Part shown: positions 41,530 through 49,710 of the stretch, one piece after another | Numbering within the stretch: the stretch's first letter is position 1 | Layout of the letters: each line of letters starts with the position of its first letter | The notes under the pieces: generated by a model | The model's database searches: none | Told to the model about the DNA's origin: nothing | The model's input: the letters and a program-made list of their open reading frames with translations, nothing else | DNA from: Actinomycetota bacterium | GTDB lineage: Bacteria > Actinomycetota > UBA4738 > HRBIN12 | DNA: 64,000 nt | Direction: 5' to 3' | Assembly: GCA_005884925.1 (NCBI GenBank) | Contig: VAYU01000026.1 | Span: 41,662 to 105,661 of the forward strand | Made by a program: the position numbers and the translations under genes

Positions 41530-42663
41530 TCAGCCGACCGCGGCGCGGAGCCATCCGGCGAGCCGGCCGGCGATCACCGGCCAGCTGTGCGACCGGACGA
41601 CGCGCGCGCGTCCAGCCTCGCCCATCTTCCGCGCGAGACCGGGGTCGGCGAGCAGCGTGGCCACCGCGTCGGCGACCGCGTCGACGCGGCGACCGTCGAC
41701 GCACAACCCGGTCTCACCGTCGATGAGGCTCTCCGGGGCACCGCCGGAGTCGCCGACGACGACCGGACGGCCGCACGCGGCCGCCTCGATGAAGACGTTG
41801 CCCCATCCTTCGACCTCCAGACCGGCGGCGCGGGTCCGGCAGGGCATCGCGAACACGTCCCCGACCGCGTAGTACCCGGGGAGGTCCTCCTCGCTCACCT
41901 CGCCGGCGAAGATGACCGAACCCGCCGGCGCCGCGGTCGCCATGGCGCGCAGCTTCGCGCCGTAGGGGCCCTCCCCCACGATCAGCAGCATGGCGTCGGG
42001 AACGCGGGCCCGGATCGATCCCATCGCGCGGATCAACACGTCCTGTCCCTTGCGAGGGACCAGCCTGCTGACGCACACGACGAGCGGCCGGTCACCGACG
42101 CCCAGCGCGCTTCGGATCCCGTCGGTCTCGAGGTCCGGCCTGAACCGCTCGATGTCGGCACCCGGGTAGAGCACCGAGACGGGAACGTCGACGGGCACCG
42201 CGGTCCGCACGGTCCGAGCGATGAACGCCGAACACATCACGGCGACCCGAGAAGCGCGTGAGGTGGCGCGCCGGATCGCCGCATGCGTCCCCGGAGCGAT
42301 CGATAGCCAGTACTCGAAGCCGTGCGCTGCGGCGATGTAGGGATACCCGTCCTCGGCCAGCCCGGGCCCCAGGAGGGCCAGCGGATAGGTCGCGCCGAAC
42401 AGGACGACCTCGGCGCCCAGCTCGCGCGCGGCCGCGCGTACCCGTCGCCCGACGCTCCGGGTCGGCCAGAGGGACCCTTCCGGCTGGCGGAAGACCGGGA
42501 ACGCGGCCTCCGCGTCGTATCGGGTCGGATCGCCCGTGCTCGGACAGAAGACGCCGACCCGGTCCCCCGGCAACGCTCCCACGAGCGCCCCGAGCGTTCG
42601 CTCGATGCCTCCCACGCGGGGCGGGAAGTCGTTCGTGACGAGGAGGGTGGTCGGAACGTCCAC
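41530..42663 (-). CDS. GT4-family glycosyltransferase
   Basis: A 377-residue GT-B enzyme. The N terminus LLVTNDFPPRVGGIERTL and the C-terminal donor site VSRLVPRKGQDVLIRA, VGEGPYGAKL, GWGNVFIEAAACGRPVV and GDSGGAPESL are classic GT4 features, close to phosphatidyl-inositol mannosyltransferases of actinobacteria. The acceptor is unknown. GTG 42663 starts the gene; an AT-rich ATTATC, shared with the divergent ygfZ region, lies six bases upstream. Confidence 0.88.
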   Translation of the reverse strand: MDVPTTLLVTNDFPPRVGGIERTLGALVGALPGDRVGVFCPSTGDPTRYDAEAAFPVFRQPEGSLWPTRSVGRRVRAAARELGAEVVLFGATYPLALLGPGLAEDGYPYIAAAHGFEYWLSIAPGTHAAIRRATSRASRVAVMCSAFIARTVRTAVPVDVPVSVLYPGADIERFRPDLETDGIRSALGVGDRPLVVCVSRLVPRKGQDVLIRAMGSIRARVPDAMLLIVGEGPYGAKLRAMATAAPAGSVIFAGEVSEEDLPGYYAVGDVFAMPCRTRAAGLEVEGWGNVFIEAAACGRPVVVGDSGGAPESLIDGETGLCVDGRRVDAVADAVATLLADPGLARKMGEAGRARVVRSHSWPVIAGRLAGWLRAAVG

Positions 42664-42690
42664 GGTGCCGATAATCGCAGAGGGAGCCCG

Positions 42691-43605
42691 ATGAGCCCGG
42701 GCAACGAGGGGGTGGGAACGAGCATGGATCAGGGAGCCGGCACCGAGCTCGCAGCGCTGGAGGAAGAGCGTGCCTTCCTGGATCGTTCCTCCTGGCGCAA
42801 GGTCCGGGTCACCGGCGGCGACGCGGTCATCTGGCTCGGCGATCTGCTCACAGCCGACATCGCAGGGCTCGAGCCGGGCCAGGGACGTCGCTCGCTCCTG
42901 CTGACCCCGACGGGCCGGATCCGCGCCGACGTCCAGGTCGCGCGGCGCGAGGGCGATGTCGTCCTGCTCCAGGCGCCCGAGCAGCCCGAGCACATCGGAC
43001 TGGCCCTGAGTGCCTACGTCTTGTCCTCCGACGTCTCGCTCGATGACCGAACCAGCGACCTCGCGTTGTTCACCGTGCCGGGTCGTGCCGCATCCCTCGT
43101 CGGGATCCACGGCGCGACGGAACCTTCGAGCGTCGGGCCCGGCATCGACGTGCTCGTCGGTGCCGAGAAACCGTCATGGCGCTTCGTGGAAGCATGCATC
43201 GCCGCCGGCCTCGAAGAGGCCGGCGGCGACGCCTACGAGGTCTGGCGCGTGCGCCGTGGGATCGCGCGGATGGGACCGGACTTCGACGAACGCTCGCTCC
43301 CTGCCGAGGCCGGTCTCGAGGCCACGATCGCTTCCGACAAAGGATGTTTCCTCGGCCAGGAGGCGGTCGCGCGAGTACGCAACCTGGGCCATCCGCCGCG
43401 GCTCCTCCGTCACCTCCACGGTCCTGGATCGATCGCCGCCGGCGAGCCCGTCTTCGCCGGACCGAACGCGGTCGGCGAGGTCACCAGTGCGGCCCCCGAC
43501 GGGCAGGGAAGCGCGCTCATCGTCCGGGTCCGATGGGACGCTGCGGCCCTGCCGCTGACGGTCTCGGGCGGCCGTTCCCTCGAAGGAGCGCTCGCGAGGG
43601 GCTAG
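42691..43605 (+). CDS. ygfZ: YgfZ/CAF17-like folate-binding protein
   Basis: A 304-residue GcvT-related protein with the YgfZ signature KGCFLGQEAVARVRNLGHPPR. YgfZ uses folate to help repair or assemble certain Fe-S proteins. Upstream folate-site blocks are LLTADIAGLEPGQGRRSLLLTPTGRI and WRVRRGIARMGPDF. ATG 42691 (after GGGAG) and ATG 42724 are both possible. The minus GT4 gene diverges 27 bases away, with GATAAT between them. Many Fe-S enzymes in this window (formate dehydrogenase, korAB) could be clients. Confidence 0.9.
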   Translation: MSPGNEGVGTSMDQGAGTELAALEEERAFLDRSSWRKVRVTGGDAVIWLGDLLTADIAGLEPGQGRRSLLLTPTGRIRADVQVARREGDVVLLQAPEQPEHIGLALSAYVLSSDVSLDDRTSDLALFTVPGRAASLVGIHGATEPSSVGPGIDVLVGAEKPSWRFVEACIAAGLEEAGGDAYEVWRVRRGIARMGPDFDERSLPAEAGLEATIASDKGCFLGQEAVARVRNLGHPPRLLRHLHGPGSIAAGEPVFAGPNAVGEVTSAAPDGQGSALIVRVRWDAAALPLTVSGGRSLEGALARG

Positions 43606-43748
43606 CCCGTTCGGGTGATTTCACGTCCCCCTGTCAGGTGAGGGCGCAATGGGTGCCTTCGACCCCTTCCCTTGGTGCCGAGCGCTCTGATATGAATCGG
43701 CCCCGGCCTGCGCGCGGCCGGCGAAGGGAGGGTGCGACGAAGGTGAGG

Positions 43749-44021
43749 ATGGACCGGTTCCCCGACGTTGACGTAGAGGCACTTCCGGCGAACCCGTCCC
43801 CCCCGGATCTCTGGCAGGACCGCGCCGCCTGCTTCGGGATCGACCCCGATGTCTTCTTCCCCATCTCCGAGGAAGAGGCCGGGCCGGCGCTCGCATTCTG
43901 CAGCGTCTGCACCATCCGCGAGGAGTGCCTCGCGTGGGCGCTCAAGAACGGCGAGCGCTACGGCGTGTGGGGCGCGACGACCGAGCAACAACGCCGTCGG
44001 TTGCAACGGAACGTCGCCTGA
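43749..44021 (+). CDS. WhiB-family Fe-S transcription factor
   Basis: A 90-residue Wbl protein. Four cluster cysteines are at 28 (AACFG), 51, 54 and 60 (CSVCTIREEC), followed by the turn GVWGATTEQQRR and a basic DNA-binding tail. The family is restricted to Actinomycetota and their phages. GTG 43743 is an alternative start, and ATG 43692 would add a basic tail but overlaps a TATGAA -10-like box. The leader is about 50 bases or less. Confidence 0.93.
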   Translation: MDRFPDVDVEALPANPSPPDLWQDRAACFGIDPDVFFPISEEEAGPALAFCSVCTIREECLAWALKNGERYGVWGATTEQQRRRLQRNVA

Positions 44022-44074
44022 CGCGCGGTCGGTCGCGCCCGGACCGCCGGTCGCCAGCGCTTCGGCGTGCCCCC

Positions 44075-44080
44075 TAGACT
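44075..44080 (+). promoter_or_regulatory. -10 box of a leaderless promoter (hddA-gmhB-gmhA)
   Basis: TAGACT-N7-ATG 44088; decides the hddA start over the track's 44067. Confidence 0.5.
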
Positions 44081-44087
44081 GCCTCGT

Positions 44088-45134
44088 ATGGAGCCTGACC
44101 GCGCGCCGATCGATGCCGTCGCCCCGCTCCGGATCAGCTTCGTCGGTGGCGGCACCGACCTCCCTCATTGGTACGAGGAGCATGGCGGGGCGGTGCTCTC
44201 CGCAACGATCGATCACTCGGTCCGCGTTCGCCTCGTCCCGCGTGACGATCGGGAGATCAGGGTCCGCTCGCTCGACCTCGGCCACATGGTCGCGTACCAC
44301 CTCGATCGGGGGCCGGCTTACGACGGCATCATGGACCTGCCCAAAGCCGCGATCCTGCGGATGGGCATCACGACGGGCGTCGATCTCCAGATCGAGAGCG
44401 ATGCACCGCCGGGGAGCGGCCTCGGTGGTTCGTCCGCACTCGTGACCGCCGTCGTCGCGGCCCTCGCGATGCTGACGGATCGCCGGCTGACGGCGCACGA
44501 GGTGGCGCGACTGTCCCACCGCATCGAACGCGAGGACCTTCGGATCAGTGGTGGATGGCAGGACCAGTACGCGGCCGCGTTCGGCGGCTTCAACTTCCTC
44601 GAGTTCTCGCGCAGGGACGTGGCCGTGAGCCCGGTGCGCGCCAGCCCGCAGACGCTCGCCGCGCTCGCCCGGCAGCTGCTCCTGTGCTACACGGGGAGCG
44701 TCCGGCGGAACGTCGGGCTGATCGACCGGCAGATCCAGCTCCACCGCGAAGGGCGCGAGGAGACGATCCTCGGGATGAAGCGCCTCCAGGAGATGGCTTT
44801 CGCGATGCGGCAGGCCGTCGAGCGCGGCGACCTCGATGTCCTCGGCTCGTTGCTGGACGAAGCCTTCGTCGCGAAGAAGCAGATGAACCCGTTCATCGCC
44901 GAGCACACCCCCATCGAGGAGATGCTCGCCGCCGCCCGCTCCGCCGGAGCGACCGGGGGCAAGATCTGCGGAGCGGGCGGCGGCGGCTACCTGCTGCTGG
45001 CGGCCCCACCCTCCGCGCATGAGGCGATCAGGGTCGCCCTCGCGCGGTCGGGAGGGCAGTTCGCCGCGTTCACCTTCTCGAGCGACGGGGTGCGAGCCAG
45101 GCGCGGGCGCCACGTCTGGGCACCATCGGCATGA
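44088..45134 (+). CDS. hddA: GHMP kinase, probable D-glycero-alpha-D-manno-heptose-7-phosphate kinase
   Basis: A 348-residue GHMP-family kinase. LRISFVGGGTDLPHWYEEHGG is the HddA-type N terminus, PPGSGLGGSSALVTAVVAAL the ATP loop, and GATGGKICGAGGGGYLL the third GHMP motif. It phosphorylates C1 of heptose 7-phosphate. It heads an operon with gmhB (four-base overlap) and gmhA (one base apart). The next enzyme, HddC guanylyltransferase, is not in the window. A fucokinase-like specificity is less likely given the neighbours. Confidence 0.87.
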   Translation: MEPDRAPIDAVAPLRISFVGGGTDLPHWYEEHGGAVLSATIDHSVRVRLVPRDDREIRVRSLDLGHMVAYHLDRGPAYDGIMDLPKAAILRMGITTGVDLQIESDAPPGSGLGGSSALVTAVVAALAMLTDRRLTAHEVARLSHRIEREDLRISGGWQDQYAAAFGGFNFLEFSRRDVAVSPVRASPQTLAALARQLLLCYTGSVRRNVGLIDRQIQLHREGREETILGMKRLQEMAFAMRQAVERGDLDVLGSLLDEAFVAKKQMNPFIAEHTPIEEMLAAARSAGATGGKICGAGGGGYLLLAAPPSAHEAIRVALARSGGQFAAFTFSSDGVRARRGRHVWAPSA

Positions 45135-45685
45135 CCCGCAGGTTCGCCCTCGTCGATCGCGACGGGACGATCAACGTCGAGCGCGACCACATCACCGATC
45201 CCGATCAGATCGAGCTGATCCCGGGATCCGCGGAGGCACTCGTGCGCCTGCGCGATGAGGTGGGGATGGGCATCGTGATCGTGACCAACCAAGCTCATGT
45301 GGGCCGTGGCGAACTCGCACCGACGGACCTCGATCGGATCCACGAGCGCTTGCTGGGGCTCCTGGCGGACGAAGGCGCGGCGGTCGACGCCATCCTGCAC
45401 TGCCCGCACTCGCCGGACGCCGGTTGCAGCTGCCGGAAGCCGGCGCCGGGTCTCGCACTGCAGGCCGCGGACCGATTCGGGTTCGACCCGTCGTCCAGCG
45501 TGGTCATCGGTGATCATGCGGGCGATGTCGGTCTTGGCCGAGCCGTGGGCGCCATGACGTTCCTCGTCCTCACGGGACATGGGCGGCAGGAACGCGCGTC
45601 GGCCGAATCCCTCGCCGACCACGTCGTACCGGACCTGGCCGCCGCGGTCGATATCATCGCGGCGATCCTGGCGCCGGAGGGGTGA
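45131..45685 (+). CDS. gmhB: D-glycero-D-manno-heptose 1,7-bisphosphate 7-phosphatase
   Basis: A 184-residue HAD phosphatase. Motif I is VDRDGTINVE. The zinc loop CPHSPDAGCSC followed by RKPAPGL is specific to GmhB. Motif II is IVTNQ and motif III VVIGDHAGDV. It removes the C7 phosphate made available by the kinase upstream. It is translationally coupled to hddA by ATGA. Confidence 0.93.
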   Translation: MTRRFALVDRDGTINVERDHITDPDQIELIPGSAEALVRLRDEVGMGIVIVTNQAHVGRGELAPTDLDRIHERLLGLLADEGAAVDAILHCPHSPDAGCSCRKPAPGLALQAADRFGFDPSSSVVIGDHAGDVGLGRAVGAMTFLVLTGHGRQERASAESLADHVVPDLAAAVDIIAAILAPEG

Positions 45686-45686
45686 C

Positions 45687-46298
45687 GTGGACAGCGACGA
45701 AGCGCGCGGACGCGCGGCCGGCTACCTGACGGAGACCGCCTCGGTCATGCAGGCGGTCGTGTCGTCGTGTCTCGACGACATCGTCGAGGCCGCCATGCGC
45801 GTGACCGCTTCGTTCCGGGGCGGCGGCGCGCTGCTGATCTGTGGGAACGGTGGGAGCGCCGCCGATGCGCAACATCTCGCGACCGAGTTCGTCAGCACCC
45901 TGACCCTCGACCATCCTCGCCCGGCGATGCGTGCGATCGCCCTGACCACGGATACGTCGCTCCTCACGGCGATCGGGAACGACTTCGGCGTTGACGCCAT
46001 CTTCGCGCGCCAGGTCGAGGCGCTGGGGCGACCCGGTGACGTCCTGCTCGGCATCTCGACGAGCGGCAACTCGGCGAACGTCCTCGCGGCGGCCGAACGC
46101 GCCGCCTCGATGGGTCTGGTCGTGCTCGCACTCACGGGACGGTCGGGCGGCAAGCTCGCGCCGCTCGCCGATATCGCGATCCAGATCCCGTCGGACGTCA
46201 CGGCACACATCCAGGAGGCCCATCTCGCGACCGAGCAGCTGCTCGCCATGCTCGTCGAGCGAGCGATCCACCCAGATCCGGTACCCGATATCGGGTAG
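45687..46298 (+). CDS. gmhA: Sedoheptulose-7-phosphate isomerase
   Basis: A 203-residue SIS-domain protein, first enzyme of heptose synthesis. LLICGNGGSAADAQHLATEFV, RPAMRAIALTTDTSLLTAIGND and LLGISTSGNSANVLAA are GmhA family blocks. It starts with GTG 45687 one base after the gmhB stop. A 16-bp palindrome overlaps its stop codon. The cluster most likely feeds a heptose-containing surface glycan. Confidence 0.93.
   Translation: MDSDEARGRAAGYLTETASVMQAVVSSCLDDIVEAAMRVTASFRGGGALLICGNGGSAADAQHLATEFVSTLTLDHPRPAMRAIALTTDTSLLTAIGNDFGVDAIFARQVEALGRPGDVLLGISTSGNSANVLAAAERAASMGLVVLALTGRSGGKLAPLADIAIQIPSDVTAHIQEAHLATEQLLAMLVERAIHPDPVPDIG
46282..46297. repeat. 16-bp perfect palindrome at the gmhA stop
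   Basis: TACCCGATATCGGGTA is self-complementary over all 16 bases and includes most of the gmhA stop codon. It lies 130 bases before the Calx-beta gene. It may be an operator or part of a terminator; with no loop it is a poor hairpin. Confidence 0.55.
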
Positions 46299-46426
46299 GT
46301 ATTTCTCCCTCACGCCTCGCCTGTACCTGATCGGCTCCCCCGCCGATATCCCCCTTCGAAGGGACATCCGGTGAACGGACGTCCCAGCCGAAGTGGTCTG
46401 GCGTTCCCGAACGGAGGGCTTTGCAA

Positions 46427-49400
46427 ATGATACGGAGAACATCTGTATCCCTACGCGTGGTGGGGGCGGTGGCGGCTGCGGCGATCGTCATGCTCGGCAT
46501 GCCGATGCCGCCGGCCTCGGCAGCCCCGCTCGACCATGTGACGATCACCGCCAACGCGCCTTCGCAGGTGGAGGGCAACAGCGGAACGACCGCGGTGACC
46601 TTCGCGATCGCCTACACGGGGCACCCCACGGCGTTCTCGATCGATTGGGCGACGGCGGACGGAACCGCGACGGCCGGCAGCGACTACGTCGCAGCGAGCG
46701 GCACCGTGATCTTCAGCGGGACCCCGTCGGACCGGACGAAGACCGCCACGGTCCTCATCAACGGCGATACGACCGCAGAACCAAACGAGACGTTCGATGT
46801 CACGATCTCGAACCCACTGCCACTCACAGGCATCGTGATCGACACCCCGACCGCGACGCAGACCATCGTCGACGACGACAGCTCAGCTTCCTTCGCGATC
46901 GCCGACGTGACGGCGGCCGAGGGGAACGCGGGCGGCTCGACGTTCTCGTTCGCGGTCACGAAGACCGGATCGACGGCGTTCACGACCAGCGTCGACTTCG
47001 CCACCGCGGACGGAACGGCCACCGTCGCGGACGGCGACTACGCCTCCACCTCCGGAACCCTGACCTTCTTGCCCGGCGACACCTCGAAGACCGCCGACGT
47101 GACGGTCAACGGGGACATGAAGAACGAGGCCGATGAGACGTTCACGGTGAACCTCAGCGGTGCCGTCAACGCCACGATCACCGACGACCAAGGTCTGGGG
47201 ACGATCACGAACGACGACCAGGTCCCCGACGTCAGCGTGGACGACCAGATCGTGGCCGAGGGCAACAGCCCGGACACCACGACGATGACCTTCAACGTCT
47301 CGCTCTCCAACCCGAGCGATCAGACGATCACGGTCGACTACACGACGAATGACGGCACCGCCACGACCGCGGACGGCGACTACGCCGCCGCGTCCGGGAC
47401 GCTGACCTTCGACCCTGGCCAGACGACCAAGACGGTGGACGTCACGGTCAACGGCGACAACACGACGGAGCCCGATGAGCACCTGACGCTCAACCTATCG
47501 AACGCGACCAACGCCACCATCCTGGATGGGTCGGGAGACGGCACGATCACGAACGACGACCCTATCCCGGACGTGGGCATCGACGACCAGCCGGTCACCG
47601 AAGGGAACGCCGGGACCTCGACGCTCACCTTCCACGTCACGCTCTCGCACCCCAGCGCGGACACGGTGACGGTCGAGTACGCGACCAACGACGGCACGGC
47701 CACGGTCACCGACGGCGACTACGCCACGGCATCCGGGACCCTCACGTTCGACCCGGGCCAGACGGCAGCGACGGTAGACGTCACCGTGAACGGGGACGCC
47801 ACACACGAATCGGACGAGACCTTCACGGTGACCCTCTCGAGCCCCGTGAACGCGGGCTTGGCGGACGACTCGGGCCTCGGCACGATCACGAACGACGACC
47901 AGGTCCCCGATGTCTCGATCGATGACCAGTCGATCACCGAAGGGAGCGCCGGAACCTCGACGCTCACCTTCCACGTCACGCTCTCCAACCCGAGCGATCA
48001 GACGGTGACGGTCGACTACGCGACGAGCGACGGCACGGCCACGGTCTCCGACGGCGACTACGCCACGACCTCCGGGACGCTCACCTTCTCCGCCGGCCAG
48101 ACCGCGAAGACCGTCGACGTCACGGTGAACGGCGACCTGACCCACGAGGCGGACGAGACCTTCACGGCGGGCCTGTCGAACGCGACGAACGCGAACCTCC
48201 TGGACGACTCCGGGCAGGGCACGATCACGAACGACGACCAGGTCCCGGACGTCTCGATCGACGATCGGTCGGTCACGGAGGGCGATAGCCCGACCACCAC
48301 CACGATGACGTTCCACGTCACGCTCTCCAACCCGAGCGATCAGACGGTGACGGTCGACTACGCGACGAGCGACGGCACGGCCACGATCGTGGACGGCGAC
48401 TACGCCGCCGCAGCCGGGACGCTCACCTTCACGGCGGGGCAGACGGCGAAGACCGTCGACGTCACGGTGAACGGCGACCTGACCCACGAGTCGGACGAGA
48501 CGTTCACGGTCGGCCTGTCGAACCCCACGAACGCGAACCTCCTGGACGACTCGGGACTCGGTACGATCCAGGACGACGACGCGTCACCGACGATCTCGGT
48601 CGGGGACGCGTCCGTCGCCGAAGGCAACGCCGGTGGCGCGACGCTGTCGTTCGACGTCACGCTCTCGGTCGCATCGGCCGGGGTCGTCACCGTCGACTAC
48701 ACGACCGATGACGGCACGGCGAACGTCGCGAACAGCGACTACGACGCCGCCTCCGGCACGTTGACGTTCACCGCCGGTCAGACCACCAAGACGGTCGACG
48801 TGACCGTTCACGGTGACGCGACGTATGAGGCCGACGAACACCTGACCCTCGATCTCTCCGGCCCGAGCGGCGCCACGATCGCGGACGACTCCGGCGCCGG
48901 GACGATCACGAACGATGACGCAGCTCCGACGTTCGCGATCGACAACGTCAGCCTCTCCGAAGGCAAGACCGGCATCACCTCGTACACCTTCACGGTGACC
49001 AAGTCCGGAGCGACCCAACTCGGCTCGTCGGTGCATTTCGCGACGGGCGGCGGAACCGCAACCGCTGGTGTCGACTACGCCGCGAACACGGGCACGCTCC
49101 CCTTCGCGCCGGGCGACACCTCGAAACCGGTCACCGTCCTCGTACACGGCGACACCGCGTTCGAGGCGAACGAGACCTTCAACGTCGTCCTTTCCGGCCC
49201 GAGCGGCGGCACGATCTCGGACGCGACCGGCGTCGGCACGATCACGAACGATGACCGGCAGCCGACGACACTCACCATCCATCGGCGGCTGACCCCGAGG
49301 ACCGTGATAGGGCGAGGGCTGCTGGAGCCCGCGACCGTCGGCTTGCGTGTCCGCGTCGCCTTCTTCCACCGCGTGCGCGGCCGGTGGTTCAGGATCGCCG

Positions 49401-49576
49401 CGAAGACCGTTCTCGTAACCGGGCTCCGGGATCGAGATCACGACGGGAAGCCGGACGCCCGCTACGTGGCCAGGTTCAAGCGACCCTCGACGCACGGCCG
49501 TTACAAGCTCCGCGCACGCTTCACCGGCTCGGCGACCCTGCGACGCTCGCATCGAGGGGTGATCTTCAAGATCTGA
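46427..49576 (+). CDS. Secreted protein with eight Calx-beta repeats
   Basis: A 1049-residue protein. Residues 1-32 are a signal peptide (RRTSVSLRVV, a hydrophobic core, PPASA). Eight Calx-beta domains of about 113 residues follow, each with an EGN/EGS-type start, TVDYATSDGTAT, DGDYA..SGTLTF, a Gly-Gln-Thr strand, a NGD loop, ADETF and the closing GTITNDD. Acidic loops suggest calcium binding. Repeats 3-6 are nearly identical in places (TLSNPSDQTVTVDYATSDGT). The last 105 residues (LTIHRRLTPRTVIG) form a basic Ig-like end. No LPxTG or membrane anchor is seen. GGAGGG lies nine bases before ATG 46427. Confidence 0.92.
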   Translation: MIRRTSVSLRVVGAVAAAAIVMLGMPMPPASAAPLDHVTITANAPSQVEGNSGTTAVTFAIAYTGHPTAFSIDWATADGTATAGSDYVAASGTVIFSGTPSDRTKTATVLINGDTTAEPNETFDVTISNPLPLTGIVIDTPTATQTIVDDDSSASFAIADVTAAEGNAGGSTFSFAVTKTGSTAFTTSVDFATADGTATVADGDYASTSGTLTFLPGDTSKTADVTVNGDMKNEADETFTVNLSGAVNATITDDQGLGTITNDDQVPDVSVDDQIVAEGNSPDTTTMTFNVSLSNPSDQTITVDYTTNDGTATTADGDYAAASGTLTFDPGQTTKTVDVTVNGDNTTEPDEHLTLNLSNATNATILDGSGDGTITNDDPIPDVGIDDQPVTEGNAGTSTLTFHVTLSHPSADTVTVEYATNDGTATVTDGDYATASGTLTFDPGQTAATVDVTVNGDATHESDETFTVTLSSPVNAGLADDSGLGTITNDDQVPDVSIDDQSITEGSAGTSTLTFHVTLSNPSDQTVTVDYATSDGTATVSDGDYATTSGTLTFSAGQTAKTVDVTVNGDLTHEADETFTAGLSNATNANLLDDSGQGTITNDDQVPDVSIDDRSVTEGDSPTTTTMTFHVTLSNPSDQTVTVDYATSDGTATIVDGDYAAAAGTLTFTAGQTAKTVDVTVNGDLTHESDETFTVGLSNPTNANLLDDSGLGTIQDDDASPTISVGDASVAEGNAGGATLSFDVTLSVASAGVVTVDYTTDDGTANVANSDYDAASGTLTFTAGQTTKTVDVTVHGDATYEADEHLTLDLSGPSGATIADDSGAGTITNDDAAPTFAIDNVSLSEGKTGITSYTFTVTKSGATQLGSSVHFATGGGTATAGVDYAANTGTLPFAPGDTSKPVTVLVHGDTAFEANETFNVVLSGPSGGTISDATGVGTITNDDRQPTTLTIHRRLTPRTVIGRGLLEPATVGLRVRVAFFHRVRGRWFRIAAKTVLVTGLRDRDHDGKPDARYVARFKRPSTHGRYKLRARFTGSATLRRSHRGVIFKI

Positions 49577-49644
49577 GCCACGCGCACCGTCGACGGCGGG
49601 GGCGCCCGGTTTCCGCGCCCCCGCCACCACGTTCGGCACCGTCC

Positions 49645-49674
49645 TTGACGACCGAACACGTGTTCGGATACGGT
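49645..49674 (+). promoter_or_regulatory. SOS promoter: LexA box between -35 and -10
   Basis: TTGACG at 49645-49650, an 18-base spacer and TACGGT at 49669-49674 form a promoter. The spacer holds CCGAACACGTGTTCGG (49652-49667), a fully palindromic LexA-type box. A bound repressor would block RNA polymerase directly. Confidence 0.8.
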
Positions 49675-49710
49675 GAGCGTCCTCGTTCGGCCCCTGCCGA
49701 CGGAGGCCCG

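Noticed and set aside
47495-48487. Long minus-strand ORF (330 aa) opposite the Calx-beta gene, and similar frames around it
   Set aside because: It is the shadow of the repeat gene in GC-rich DNA. Its composition is Arg/Val-rich, it has no domain or ribosome site, and the plus frame has clear domains and a signal peptide.
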